A stretch of 64,000 nt of DNA from Favolaschia claudopus (GCA_037176885.1 JAWWNJ010000035.1:248001-312000), one strand, 5' to 3'. Shown: positions 1 through 12,080, counted from the stretch's first letter. The notes: generated from the sequence alone by a model not told the origin. Translations and numbers: made by a program.

Positions 1-262
1 TCGGTCACCCTAACGCACCCATCTACACCGTCGTGCATCGTGCGATCTCCGAATCATGCTCATCAGATTTTGACTGGGTCTTACGACGGAATGGCCAGGA
101 TCTGGGATTTGCGAAGTGTCAAGGGTGCCACCCCTGTTGCCAGTTTCAAGGTCTGGAACGGAGAGAAAAAAGATTCTCGCTGTAGACTGGAAAATCGGTG
201 TGGTGGGCATTGCAGGCGAAGGAGGGTTGGAGGTTTGGAAAGTCGGAGAGAACGGATCGTAG
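1..262 (+). CDS. YTM1: Ytm1/WDR12 ribosome biogenesis WD40 protein, 3' end, with a frame break
   Basis: This is the last part of a WD40 protein. The frame from base 1 contains the blade signature GSYDGMARIWDLRS and then VWNGEKK. The family-typical ending (ILAVDW, GVVGIAGEGGLEVWKVGENGS, stop at 260-262) continues only in another frame, because the A run at 166-171 has six A's where five would keep the frame. Ytm1 is a nucleolar subunit of the Nop7/PeBoW complex needed for 60S ribosome maturation. The 5' part lies outside the window. The gene converges on the beta-glucosidase gene, with 29 bp between stop codons. The identity is inferred from the C-terminal blades. The frame break may be an assembly error or a real mutation. 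Confidence 0.8.
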
Positions 263-291
263 TTTATTTCGCTTCCATGAAATTACAAAAA

Positions 292-3200
292 TTACAACCC
301 TTGCCAGGTATATCCTCTCTCCACCTTCAGTTCTCCTTTCAATCTGAAATCTTCCGATGAGGCGCCTACATGTATGATGTACGTTCCCGGGGATATGGAC
401 CATCTGTTGTGAACAGAGTCCCAAGATGCCAATGCATATTTGTCCATATCGATTTTGAGCGAAGATGAAGCTCCGGGCGCAACGTCCTTGGCTTTTGCAA
501 AGCCTTTCAGTTGATACATCGGGGTGGTCAGACCAGTGTTGGGGTACGAAATGTACAACTGGGCAACCTCGGAGCCTGGAACCTGGCCGTCGTTTCTGAC
601 AACGAGCGAGACGCTGAATTTATACTCGGTTTCGAGGATATCAGCACCTGCTACGACCAAATCCGAGAATGTAAATGTTGTGTACGACAATCCAAACCTT
701 ATGACCCGTTGTCAAATGGCTCGATAGAAGGTAGGATGAACCTACCCGAAGGGAAACAGTGGTTTCACCGCTCGCGCATGGTAATGCTTGTAACCAACAA
801 ACAGATCCTCTCGATAATGAATTTCCCCATGCTCGGAACGTTCATTGAGATATGCCGGAGTGTCCTCAATGCGAACGGGAAATGTCAGTGGCAGCCGCCC
901 ACATGGATTCACCTAGCAAACAGTCATATGTACATTGAATTGGGAGAAGGAAACTTCATATACCCGTCCCCATAGAACGTCGGCAATAGCATTGCCTGCC
1001 TGAGCATGAAAAACCGCTGGAAGCCTGGGACAAATGGGAAGACCCACCGACTTCGTTTCCGAGATACCAAGCTTGCATCACACCTCGCACTTCAGCCACC
1101 CAGGGCATCGAGGTAGCCGAACCCTGCGGCCACGGGATGAATCGACGACAGACGGGAAGGAAGGAACTCACTGCCTGGATGCACACGACAACGTTGGGAT
1201 TCGCAGCTGCTATCTTAGCTATGACCTCGTCTTGCCGTCCAGGCAGAGAAAGAGAAGGCCGATCAAATCCTTCGCTCTCCCATTCCGGAGTGAGTCCAGC
1301 AACGAACAACACCGCATCGGAGGTTTTAGCAAGAGCAACTGCGTCTTCAACCGCTTGGTCAGCGTCAATCTTTTCGCAACCTCCCAAGCGCTAAGGAATG
1401 TCAACTTCATGTCAATCATACAGCAAAATCGTCCACTGACAACTCCGAGCATGAGGGCAGGCTGAGAGCTGACATCCTCCTCTTCTTTGGGCGGGGAAGT
1501 GTTCGTATACTCAACAAGGATATCGACCGGAGTGTCAGCTGTCAAATCGATGACCGCTTTCTCCTCAATAGTTCCCTGAATGTTCGCATATGAGCAACGA
1601 CGAAAACTCCGAAATGGGATCATTCACCTGGCCATAGAAAAAGTCGCCTGGGGTTTGTTTGGTCCAATTGTCGATCGTCAGGTTCCCGTTGACCCAAAGT
1701 TTTGCCCGCCCTGTATGATTCATGAAGAAGACCCATGGAAACAATAGTACACAGGCAGGTACCTGCAACTGTGAGACCCAGTTCGAATGGAGCGGTCTTG
1801 GCCGACGTAAGCTTGGGTGCAGATTGAGCGTATTCGTCATTTTATACACGCATGTCATCACCTGTCCAGTAAGCTTGATAGTCCAGGTTTCCTTCAGGCC
1901 TGGCGGTAAAAAATCAACCAGTTTAACGCGGGTATCTTTTATCACAAGACTCGCGACGGGGTCCGAAAGCTGTCCGTCGGATTCATGATTATAAAACGTG
2001 CATAGCCATCCAGACTCCCCAGAATCGGTGGTGAGATTGTTTTCAAGTGTGGGAAGGTATTTATGGGCTGAAAGCACACTTTTAGAGCTGATCGACGGCA
2101 ATTACAAGCAGACGCACCATAGCATCCTACAGTGTACTCAATCGCGACATTTTCTGGGGCGCCATTGACCACTCCATCGTGAGGGCAGACAGAATAACTG
2201 GGTTTAAGAGCGGCAGAGCCCCCTCCAGAAATAATGTGCTGCAAAGCATTAGGACCGATAATGGCCAACTTCTTCGTCTTGGAAGAGAGGGGAAGGAGAT
2301 TGTCGTCATTTTTGAGCAAAACAATGCCATCTGCAGCTAACTGTCTGCAACAACCATTGTGAACAGATTATATCAAAATTAAGTAGTGTACTGCATACCT
2401 GCAGAATTCCCGGGCAGCTGGAGAGTCACGGGTGCGTTCAATGCCGTCTCCATAAACCACTTCTGGATTCGCTCTGGCCAGAGTTTGCACGAAGGTTAAC
2501 AAGTTCGTGACTCGTTTATTGAGGGTGGCTAGCGACAGCTTCTGGGATGTGAGGCAGTGATTTACGAGGGAGGGTGTGCCTTCGTCCAGCTGAATAAGAG
2601 ATTTAAACATACGGCTGTTCCGAACGCTTACGCCAACGAGGAGGACCGGGCATCTCTAGGTCAAGTCCGGCGTTTAATGCCTGGTCCGTACCGTAGGTAC
2701 CGTGCCTGGCGATTGATAAGTTCAACGCAGGGAGAAAATCCTTCTCAACCAACCAATCGCTGATGAGAAGGCCCGAAAATTTCCACTCATCACCTGCAGA
2801 AAATGTGAGCAACTCTCGTGAAAAGTCAGACATTTCACTGAACGTAGAAGTTTCTGCAACAGGTCGATGTTCTCCGAACAGTGTATTCCTTGGATGCGAC
2901 CGTAACTTGGATTCTGTTAAGAGGTTGCCTATTTCCAACAAAAGCCGGGACAAACGATGTCATGAATGCGCCTAAAAAACTTCAGAGATAGAGTATCATC
3001 AAAGACGATTCTCATACCTGGCTTTGCATTCTTGTGTGCCAACATGAAACTAAAGATACGTTGAGCTCGAATCCACGAAGGGGCTGGGTACATGCGGATA
3101 TAGATAGATTTCTCGCAGTGCTCTGTCAGAAACTACAGAGTTGGCGGCAGTGCGCTGTAGTAGGGTTATCAGTCTGGATGGCGAGGGGATGTCTTGACAT

Positions 3201-3953
3201 ACCTCATGTTCCTGATCATTCGCAACTACATTGTGAAGGCATGAGATGAAATGCACGATTGAATGGAAATAGGTTTGTTACCGAAATGCTTGATGGCTTC
3301 CGCGAACTTGAATGTAAGAACGTGTGAGAAAGCGACGACATACTAGCGGAAACGCCTTCTGCTTGCAATCCATTCACATAAGCGGTAGCCATCGTGCCTG
3401 CGAAGATCGATATAACTGTCCGAGACGAGGCTTGAGGGTAAGGGAAAATGTACCCGATAAATAGGGATCTTCAGAAAAAGATTCAAACGCTCTGCCGCCA
3501 AGTGGAGTGCGCTGGATGTTGCAAGTGGGGGCGAGCAAGATCACAGACGACTTGGCTTTAGCTTCGGCAGCCAGGAAACTGCCCACGCGATGAATCAAAT
3601 CGGGGTCGAAAGTAGAGGCCATTGCAGTGGCACACTAGACATTTATGAGGGTGCAAGGCTGCAGAAGCGATGGAGATGATACAGGAATGCATTGAGCTGG
3701 TTGTTGAACAAAATGGGAGGATCCTCGAACGCCCTGAGAGCGAGAACATGAGTAGAAGAAATTCGGGGTGAGGTGCATGCAGAACGTTGGGGCCGTCGCT
3801 CATCCGAACAGAAGGAATATCGAGGCGGGGAATGGGGCTTGTATTCCACCAGTTGGGAGCGCCGAGTAGCGAGATTTTCTCATTGATAGTCAGCTTGTGA
3901 ACAAGTTCAGAAATATCAGCTTGGAGGAACGAGCGGGAAGGCTGGTCGGACAT
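292..3953 (-). CDS. GH3 family beta-glucosidase with PA14 and fibronectin-III-like domains
   Basis: This enzyme hydrolyses terminal beta-D-glucosides such as cellobiose. I could join about fifteen exons into one open frame from ATG at 3953 to the stop at 292. Landmarks in order are VRMSDGPNGVRG near the N-terminus, FDPDLIHRVG, SEDPYLSG, the KHF and NDQEHE substrate-pocket motifs, and the nucleophile loop SDWHGTYGTDQALNAGLD, whose Asp is the catalytic nucleophile. A PA14 insert (RAKLWVNGNLTIDNW) follows, then the C-terminal GH3 sandwich and an Fn3-like domain (LKGFAKAKDVAPG). The nucleophile motif is split by an intron. I see no N-terminal signal peptide (MSDQPSRSFL), so an intracellular cellobiose-using enzyme is likelier than a secreted cellulase. 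It diverges from the UPF0538 gene, with 185 bp between start codons. Confidence 0.93.
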
Positions 3954-4138
3954 GGTTGTGGGAGGGATGAAACCGATGGATTAGAGTAAGTAGGTTAGCT
4001 TATAAGGTACCGCCAGTTAATGGTTCAAGGTTGACCACAATTGATCACGCGCACATGCGGACTTTTCTCGGAGTAACTATTTCTTGGCTTTATCCAGCGC
4101 GTCCGCGTCGCGTCGTCGTCGTCTAAGTATCTATCTCA

Positions 4139-4809
4139 ATGGACCCACTATCGAATACAACCCTTCCAAGGACCTCAGCGACTCTCACTGTGCGAGTCAT
4201 CAAATCGTTCGAATATCGAACAGAAAAGAGTTTTGTTCTGCACAATCTCAATCTCGAATCAACCACTGTCGGTCATCTCAAGGACCTCGCTCGTGCAGGT
4301 AACATCTCGGCTCAACTCTGCCCGATCTCAACGCAGTGTAGCTATTGCTAGTCAGCCTGGATGGAAGCCCTATCGCAATGTCACCTTAGGTTTCTTAGTC
4401 TAAACATGATTCATTCAAGCCAGATCTCATTTCATCCTGGTTGCGCTCAGATACCATGAAACTCTACACTCATGCTCATGGGGCCAAGGTGCTTGCCAAT
4501 TTGCGGATCGTTGCCGGCTCTGCCTCTTAGTCGGACACTCAGACGACCAATCTCATCATAAATCTCGACCACGATGACTGGATATTGGACGACGACAGCA
4601 AGCTCTTGGCCGATCTTGGTTTCGGTAAACTATCCTGCCAAGCGACGAGTTTGTTCCTGATGGCGATTCAGAGAACGAGACGGAGGTCAGTTTCTTCAAT
4701 AAAGAACTGTATACCCAGTTCAAAGCAAATCCACAAGTGTGTCATCTCGGCGCGTTCCTTCTGTGCATCCACTCACTCCTCGTTCACAGACAAACTGGGA
4801 CTATTAGCG
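4139..4809 (+). CDS. UPF0538 family protein (C2orf76 homologue)
   Basis: A small conserved eukaryotic protein of unknown function, about 130 residues. Exons read TLTVRVIKSFEYRTEKSFVL, then QPGWKPYRNVTL, then DTMKLYTHAHGAK, then the block DDWILDDDSKLLADLGFE and ENETEVSFFNKELYTQFKANPQ. These are the diagnostic blocks of the family. The last intron probably starts at gtgtgtcatc, giving the short ending TNWDY with the stop at 4807-4809. The start ATG at 4139 follows a C-rich leader. No domain of known activity or membrane segment is visible, so no function is assigned. Confidence 0.85.
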
Positions 4810-4935
4810 GGCGTTTGGGAATAGACAAGCAGATTAAATGTGCATCGTTGTAAAGGGATAACTCTAAAATGCGCTATAACAACAACAACAAGGAACGTCG
4901 CAAAGCTAAGCACGGAATCTCGACAGCATTCGTGA

Positions 4936-6417
4936 TTACTGGTTAGCGCACTGCACACGCGGCTCATCGCCGTCCTCATCCATTCGATCGTCATCGTCCC
5001 GCATCCCGCCCCTACTCCGTGTATCAGGTTCGTCTAACGAAACCTCGTCAAGAACAATATTCTTGGGGAAAGTTTCGATCGGCTTCCGTGATGGGAGGGC
5101 CTTCTCCAACAAAGGAATCACGGCGGGGTCGATGCTCTCCGGGAAGTTGACTTTGAGTCGTACATAAAGGTCGCCAGGCTCGTGATGACGCTGCGACGGC
5201 ATGCCCTGTCCATGGATAACCTTGACGTCCTCTGCGAAGGATTGAATATTTTAGCGACACCATGGTGTGGCAAACCGAAACATACCGTGTTTGACCACTT
5301 CTCCAGGCTCTAGCTTGACGACGAGCGCACGGTCATCAAGGTGTTTGATTGCAAACTCGCCGCCTCCCAGAGCAGTGAGCAAATCTAGTTCGATTTCTGT
5401 TATCAGATCGTTTTCTTTCCTCTTGAACCGTTCGTGTGGTTTCTCTTCTATGACAATGACAACGTCGCCAGGTTCCGCGGTTGGTGACTCGTCACTCTCG
5501 CCTCGGAACTGTATGGTCTGCCCGGTCTTCATCCCCTTGTCAATGTGTACCTCCAAAAACTTCTTCTCGGGCATGACCTTCTTTCCTTTGCACTGTGCGC
5601 ATCGGTCTTTAGGGTTGATGACTTCGCCCGTCCCCGAACATTCGTCGCAAGGAGACTGAATTTGTTGAATCATGGGTCCCATTTGGCGTAAAGTGACTTT
5701 GATTCCGCGACCGCTGCAAGTGTTGCATGATCGGACAGCGCCCTCTTTCCCGCCTTTGCCTTTGCATTTCGAGCAAATCCGATTCCGTGTGAGAGCAAGT
5801 TTCGTCGTCTTCCCTTTGTAGAGGTCTTCTAGTGTGACGTGTACGCGGTGGACAAGGTCTTTGGTTCTGCGAGGACCTTGCCTGGAGCTGCCCCCGCCCC
5901 CAAAGAAGCCGCCGCCGAATCCGCCGCCGCCGCCGAATAGCTGGCTGAAAAGATCCTGGGAGACGTGGTCGAAATTCAAGAGTGAGAGGCTTAGAGCGAT
6001 GAACAAAACTTACCTGTGGATCCATACCGCCCATACCACCCTGCTCGGATAGCCCCGCTTCACCCCGCGCATCATATATACTACGCTTGTCTGGATCGGA
6101 TAATACTTCGTAGCTAAGACGCTGTGTTACGACTTCGAAGCAATGGCTGAACAAATCATGACCTACGCATGCGTAACTTCTTTGAAAAGCTCAGGATCGC
6201 CTCCTTTGTCGGGATGCAGCCGCAAAGCTCTGAGAGTACGGTGAACCGGTGAACAGCAAACCGTACAAGACAGAACGATTACTTTTTGCGGTACGCTTTT
6301 TTGAGATCACCCTCGGAGGCGTTTGGCGGGACCTCAAGGAGGTCGTAATATTTGCTAAAAGGATATCAGTGACGGGAAGACGGCGCAGAGACGAAAATCC
6401 GACGTTTCTCTAACCAT
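4936..6417 (-). CDS. YDJ1: Class I DnaJ/Hsp40 co-chaperone, Ydj1-like, with CaaX box
   Basis: A co-chaperone that stimulates Hsp70 ATPase and delivers non-native clients. The start is MVRET at 6417, followed by an intron and KYYDLLEVPPNASE. The J domain keeps the HPD tripeptide (LHPDKGGDPELF). A Gly/Phe-rich linker ([17 protein letters not shown]) comes next. The zinc region has four CxxCxGx repeats (CSKCKGKG, CNTCSGRG, CDECSGTG, CAQCKGKK) and is followed by the beta-sandwich client domains. The protein ends CANQ, a CaaX-type farnesylation motif like that of Ydj1, which suggests partial anchoring to the cytosolic face of the ER. The frame is continuous across introns. It lies head-to-tail downstream of the Nit2 gene. 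Confidence 0.96.
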
Positions 6418-6581
6418 GGAGGGACGAGGGGATGTGAAGGGGAAAGGCAAGAGGGATACAGTAAGCTGTTTGCTGTGCAAGAAAACGTGTTGCCATTTTG
6501 AGCATCGAAATCATTCCATAACGTTCTTGAGTGTTCTACTAATTATATAGCCTCGAAACAGCACTGATACAGCTAGAAAAA

Positions 6582-8013
6582 CTACGACTGGCTAACGTCT
6601 GGATACACATCGAATCGCCTCTGCTTCGTCACTGGAATCCCCGCCCTTGCACTGTCCATCACCGATGGGTCTGAAGCCAGTCAAGATTAAGTGTGAAAGA
6701 ATAGTTGGCACATACCAATATCAGCGTACAAGATATCCTCTCCCTCACTAGCCTCGACCAAAACCTTAGCCCTAGAGTTTGTTAGTTAGGTGCGATGTGG
6801 CCCTAGCAGCAGAACAAATCAAAATGCAAACATCGGGTCAACCACCATTGAGTGCCCCCACTGCGCCAATCAGTGCAAGAAAATATATTTCGACCGGACA
6901 AAACACACCGCGTGATATCCAGCAGTAAGATCGCGAGCAGGACTACACATCGCAAAAAAGACTTGGTTGTCCACCGCACTTTAATGCCAATCACTATCGC
7001 AATCCGCACTATAGACCTGCTTTTGACAGCTTACCGAGCGCGTTGAAGGAGTTCCCAGTGGAGGGGCCCGGTTGTCGTGTTGAACGCACCAGGGTAGATG
7101 ACCATATGACAACCTGCGAGAGAGATTAGATGCAATTTACCAGCGAGAAGTGCGCAAACCTTGGCGTGCTGAAATCATAGCCAGTTCGGGGAATCGTACA
7201 TCGTAGCAGATCCCAAGACCAATGCGAGCGAATTCTATCCAGCAGGAATGTGGAAAAGATCAAGGAAAGCCTACGGAATCATACGTGTGTCAAAGAAGTT
7301 CATTGTAGAACCCCCCGTTAGAGTCTCGCTTTCCTGAGACGCCAGATGAAGTCGGTGAGCCGACTTGGAAACACAACGACCTGCCTTGAAAGTAATTTTG
7401 CCAGGAATGTCGATGTCAAAGAGGTGGACTTTGCGGTGGATAGCAACCAGCTCCCCTGCGAGGGTCAAACCAAGTCCAGAAAAAAGCGATAAAACAAGCC
7501 ACCTTCAGGATTGTACACTGTACATGTGTTGAATAAGTCCTCTCCATCCCGCTCGGGGATGGATCCTGGAGAAACTTGAGATATAGATGAAATATCTTGC
7601 GATCATACGTTCCTCCGATGAGCCAGGTCTTGGTTTCCTTTGCAACGCCAGAGAGCATCTTGACGCCTGCCCACCTGTTGTGTCGGGTTACTTGGGCATG
7701 GCGCTCAAGAACGCACTTTCGCTCTCAGATTCAGCGACATTGTAGGCTTTGCCCTTGAAACCTATCTTCTCAGCATAGACTGGGAAGTGTACATGTCCAT
7801 AGGGTGAATTGAAGCACTCCTGGAGATCCAGTGAGCTGCTGGCAAGAGTGCTGAACATTGAACGAGTCTGACGGGAAGGACTATCAAATCTGGCTGCTTT
7901 GCGGTTGCCTTGAGAATCATTTCGCGGGCATGCTTGATATTGTCTGCCTTGTTGGCAGTAATATTTCCGAGTTGAATCAAGGCGAGTTTGAATGGTTTGA
8001 ACGAAGGAGCCAT
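6582..8013 (-). CDS. NIT2: Nit2-like omega-amidase, nitrilase superfamily
   Basis: Nit2 enzymes deaminate alpha-ketoglutaramate and alpha-ketosuccinamate. The start [16 protein letters not shown] is at 8013. The order is PDLIVLP (catalytic Glu region follows), [43 protein letters not shown] with the catalytic Lys, and [13 protein letters not shown] with the nucleophilic Cys. It ends [16 protein letters not shown]. One splice junction after WLIGG is awkward. A GT donor (43-nt intron, 7566-7608) leaves the next exon one base out of frame, while a GC donor at 7600 keeps frame but gives a 35-nt intron. It diverges from the Cdc4 gene, with 74 bp between starts. Confidence 0.92.
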
Positions 8014-8087
8014 AAGTAAGTAACCAAGAGTGGTTGATCAACATCTTCCTTTATACCTCCATCCACCTTCGCATAACTCTTGCTATT
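8014..8087. promoter_or_regulatory. Shared divergent promoter NIT2/cdc4
   Basis: Only 74 bp separate the two start codons, so both 5' leaders and promoters must lie here or overlap the opposite gene. The region is pyrimidine-rich on the plus strand. No clear TATA box is seen. Confidence 0.6.
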
Positions 8088-8770
8088 ATGGTCAGTCTCT
8101 TCGCGTCGTTGGCCACTGCTCCACTGACAACCTGCAGAGTGACAACGCAGGTACACTCAACCCCCCGTTCCTCCCCTTGGCCCTCGTCTGAAAAATTGCA
8201 GAATATAAAGAGGCATTCGCTCTCTTCGACAAGCGCGGCACCGGCGCTGTTCCACGCGAGACCCTAGGCGACCTTCTGCGCGCTCTCGGGCAAAATCCTA
8301 CCCAGAGTGAGGTTGCCGAGCTTGTTGCTGGCGCCCCACGGGAGGGTGAGGTCCAGCTTTGAACCAATCTGCAGTGTGCTCATAACCTCACTAGTCGATT
8401 ACAAGACATTTCTCGCCATCCTCAATCGCCCCGACGGATTCAAGCCCGCCGGTACACCAGGTAATTTCCTTTCAACCCTTCTCGATGCTCGATGGGCATG
8501 GACTAATCCATATGGTAGAGGAATTCATTCGCGGGTTCCAAGTGTTCGACAAGGAGGGCAACGGCTTCATCGGCGCGGGCGAACTGCGATATGTTCTGAC
8601 ACAACTCGGGGAGAAGATGACAGACCAGGAGGTCGACGAGCTGCTCAAGGGCGTGCAGATCGGACCGTGCGTTTCCATTTCCTCTGGCCCTCGTTCATCT
8701 CTTGAATCTTACGCTCAGGGATGGTAACGTCAACTACGAGTCCTTTGTCAGGACGATCCTCAGCCAGTAG
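8088..8770 (+). CDS. cdc4: Myosin essential light chain, Cdc4/Mlc1 type
   Basis: An EF-hand light chain that binds the IQ motifs of myosin II/V and is needed for the cytokinetic ring. The first coding exon is only the ATG (8088-8090). The second is 13 nt (8138-8150), followed by [18 protein letters not shown]. Further exons give [54 protein letters not shown] and [18 protein letters not shown], ending [14 protein letters not shown]. Only the third EF loop ([12 protein letters not shown]) resembles a calcium loop; the first is degenerate, as in the family. The length, about 140 residues, and the LNRPDGF motif favour Cdc4 over calmodulin. It converges on the UBX gene. Confidence 0.93.
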
Positions 8771-8853
8771 TCTTTTTTTCACTTCAGTACATTCCTCCAT
8801 TCATCCACCAGAGTGTATCATTAATGTTACTTGAATCTAAGTACGTGTGCGAC

Positions 8854-10576
8854 CTACTCCTCTGAAACATAACCATCGTCGTCTTCGTCCCCGTCTGCGA
8901 CTGTCGGGGAGAAAAGATGTACTGCAAGTTGAGCCCCACCTTTCAGCCATTCAACCTGCCCAACCGTTGACCCGCTGACCCATGGTATTTCTCGTCGTGG
9001 GTAAGCCAATAGCAATTGGAATCCCCACCACGCGTCTGCCCCGCCGATAGATGCAATTTGCTCCTCCATAGCACGAGTGAGTTCTGACACTGAATGGCCC
9101 TTCGGCGAGGTCTCCCCATCCTGTACATTACCGGCAGAAACCAGGTGCGCGTCGACAAACGCGTAGAGCAATGTTAAGCTACACCCGTCTGAGAATCTCC
9201 GTACGACTCTCCCGCCATCCGGTAACCGAATTGCGAGTCGCACACCATCAGTGTCTTCGGGTACGCGCGCGATAGCGTCCCGCGTCCACCGTCTCCAATC
9301 ATCTCTCTCTTTCGCGAGTCGCTCACGCTCATCCCGCTCGCTTGCAGCACGGGCTTCCTCCATCTCCTTCGCAAGCCTTGCCTCCTCAGCCTCGCGTTTA
9401 GCACGTGCGTCGGCCTGCATTAGAGCCTCAATGCGAGCGGTATCGCGGGCAGCCGTTTCTCTGAACGCCCTATCTTGCTCCTCTCTGAGAGCGCGATCGG
9501 CAGCGGCTACCTGTTGGGCGGCACGAAGTTGAGCCAAGAAAGGGTTTACACGGGGAAGGAGCTGAGACTCTAGATGTGCTACGAGTGTTGCAGGCGACGT
9601 CGGGCCGCTGGGAGAGCCCTGATGTCGCGATAGAACGGTCAAAGTCGGCGAGCCTGAGCCAGAGTTCGAGTTGGCGGAGCGAAGGGTACGTTTAGGTTGA
9701 AGTGCAACAAATGCCACGAACGGGTAGGTAGTGGCTTGTAGTTTGAGCGAAGCACTGTATGCCTCCCGGTCGCGAACATCGCCACCCCAGACGAGAATGT
9801 TGTGTTCGTGTAGAAGTCGCACGAAAGTTGGGTCTGTCAGTGTTGTGCTGGATAGACTGCCTTGAGAGGTATATAAAGATGAGTTTGGAATGAATAAATT
9901 ACCGTTTGAACTCCGGCACATCGTCGTGTTCTTCGCTGACCACCACAATACACGCGATGCGAGCGTCTCGTTGACATGTGCGTAACGCTTCCTCATAAGT
10001 TCCAACCGTAAAGTCAGGCAAGACTTTGCGGTCGGTGGGCACTCTATGCGTGAGCGTAGACGGACCTGCGGCACTGGTCCCGACGTCTACACCTGATGCG
10101 TGCTGTGCGCTACTCCTGCATATGGCACCAGTCTCTTCCTCTAGCTCACGCACCCAGCGATCAGCGCCGCCGTCGGCACGAGGGGGAGGGCGCCATGCAC
10201 GGGGACGGAACAAGGCAAAATTGAAGGCGAATGGGCGCGGTAACGGGATGCGCAAGACGCCAAAAACGAAACGCAGCAGAGTTCCAAGGAGTTGGAAGGG
10301 AAAAGTCCAGAGGCTGGAAAGCGTAAAGGACCAGTTGGGAGAAGCGACGGGCTGATACTGCTCACTGTCGTCGATCTCGAGCTCAGAGATGGGCGGGGGC
10401 GCTGGAGGGGGCTGGGGACGCGGTGGGGGTTGTACTGAGCCGAAAATGAGTTCGGCAGCACGCTGGACGTCCCAGTCGACGCTCTCGAGCATGCTGACGG
10501 CGACGTCATCGTCGCCGCCATTGGTCAAGTCGCGCAACTGAGCCAACGCTGCGCTCTGGGACGGGTTGAGCGTCAT
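8854..10576 (-). CDS. UBX-domain protein, FAF2/UBXD8 (Ubx2-type) ERAD adaptor
   Basis: This probably recruits Cdc48/p97 to ER or lipid-droplet ubiquitinated clients. The start MTLNPSQSAALAQLRDLT is at 10576. An N-terminal UBA-like segment (VAVSMLESVDWDVQRAAELIFG) precedes a proline stretch and a hydrophobic hairpin-like segment (WTFPFQLLGTLLRFVFGVL). A UAS thioredoxin-like domain follows (DPTFVRLLHEHNILVWGGDV, YPFVAFVAL). Then come a long charged coiled coil rich in EEARLAKEMEEA and a C-terminal UBX domain (LAIRLPDGGRVVRRF) with an acidic tail. One intron near 9840-9900 uses the acceptor that leaves FKRLSSTTLT. The domain order matches FAF2. Ubx2 and FAF1 are alternatives, made less likely by the single hairpin plus UAS layout. 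Confidence 0.88.
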
Positions 10577-10637
10577 GGTTGTCGGCAAGCAAGTTTTCAC
10601 AGCTCAATGCGGTGTGTGTAGCGTGATTTGTCACAAA
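10577..10637. promoter_or_regulatory. Shared 61-bp divergent promoter UBX/DAGK-like
   Basis: The two start codons are only 61 bp apart. A longer plus-strand frame begins at 10566 and overlaps the opposite gene, but protein content begins convincingly at 10638. Confidence 0.55.
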
Positions 10638-12080
10638 ATGTTGCTCTGTCTCTACAACCCAACTTCCGGCGACGGAACAGCCAAGAAATTGCTCGATGAA
10701 CACGTCCTTCCACTACTCCAATCTAACGGAAAATCTGTCGACAAAGTTATCTCTACAGAACACCCAGGCCATGCAGGCGAAATTCTGGTAGACTTTGTAA
10801 ATCAGCATGAAGCCGAAATCGTCGTCATTTTGGCTTCCGGAGATGGAACTCTGAATGAATGCATTACTGGTCTCTCCTCTGCAGAATCCACCGGCAGATC
10901 GCGACCGCCCAAGGTATTTCTTGCACCCCCAGATGTCGCCGAATACGAATGCAAAGATACCAGGTCTCTTTCGTTCTTGTCCCATCTGGTACTGCCAACG
11001 CCCTGTACTCGACACTCTTCCCACCCCCACAGGAAGGCCCCGCCGACACGGCGTACCGATTGCTATCGATCCAGTCTTTCCTTGCAAACGGAAAGACGAT
11101 TCCACTGACTTTGGCCATTACAACCCTGTCCTCTCCTCCTTCTGCTCGCAAGCGACCTCAAGGTTCATCATTTGACAGGCGTTTATAGTCATCTACTAAC
11201 CTCAATCTAGCAAAGATTTCTTCTGTTGTTGTCTCAACCTCTCTACATGCCAGCATCCTGAAAGACTCCGAGACGTTAAGAAAAGAAATGCCTGGCCTGG
11301 AACGGTTCAAGGTTGGACGGCTCTCACTGGTGATAGGCACAAAACTCATCTCATGAAAAGGTGGCGGCCCAGCAGAACAGCACCAAGTGGTACAAAAGTT
11401 GGGTGAAGCTCATTCCTGCTCCCGGGGCAGAGGTTGTCCAGATCTACGATCCGTCGTCCAAATCTTTCATTGATCACCCTGATTCCCACTCGAACGATCC
11501 AATCGTCGACTTGGACGGCCCTTTTGCTTACTTCCTATCCACCGTGAACGTCGGTTGGTGAAATCATTGCGTTAATCCGACTCCGCTTACTCATCCATCG
11601 TCCCCTGAAGATCGTCTCGAACCTGCTTTCATGATCTCTCCTCTGGCATCACGCATACCAGCCACAGAGGCTACCTGTGACCTGGTCATCGTGCGCCCAT
11701 TCTGCTCACCGACTGTATCCGACGACACGCTCGAAACTCGTGAAGCCTTCGTCCCTGTCTTATGGAAGGTGCTTGGGGATGCGTACCATCAAGGAGCCCA
11801 CGTTGATCTCAGGTATAACGAGAACGGTGAAGCCACCACCGAAGGGGACGGTCCGCTCGTTGTAGAGTATATACGTTGCGGAGGATGGGAGTGGATTCCA
11901 GTCGGTCATGTTTAGTGTTCACTCTCACAGGAAGCCTGATTTCTTTTCCAGGTCGACGACGACGAAGACGCGCATTGGCTATGTACAGACGGCGCAATAT
12001 CAAAGATTGAGACGGAGGGACGAGCTGTGTGCTCGGCGGCCGTGCCAGATGCTGGAGTAGGCTTCATGGTGCACGTTTGA
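10638..12080 (+). CDS. DAG/sphingoid-base kinase catalytic-fold protein
   Basis: A lipid kinase of the DAGK_cat/LCB kinase fold. The start MLLCLYNPTSGDGTAKKLL carries the first glycine motif. ILASGDGTLNECITGL is the nucleotide-binding loop (GGDGT type). A second motif, VPSGTANALYSTLF, follows an intron. Later blocks are AAQQNSTKWYKSWVKLIP, DLDGPFAYFLSTVN, and a C-terminal half with EATCDLVIVRP and WKVLGDAYHQGAHVDL, ending AVPDAGVGFMVHV. The substrate cannot be read from sequence. The SGDGTLNE loop is closer to generic DAGK/YegS/LCB-type enzymes than to classic sphingosine kinase (SGDGL). No membrane segment is seen. It converges on the UMP kinase gene. Confidence 0.82.
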
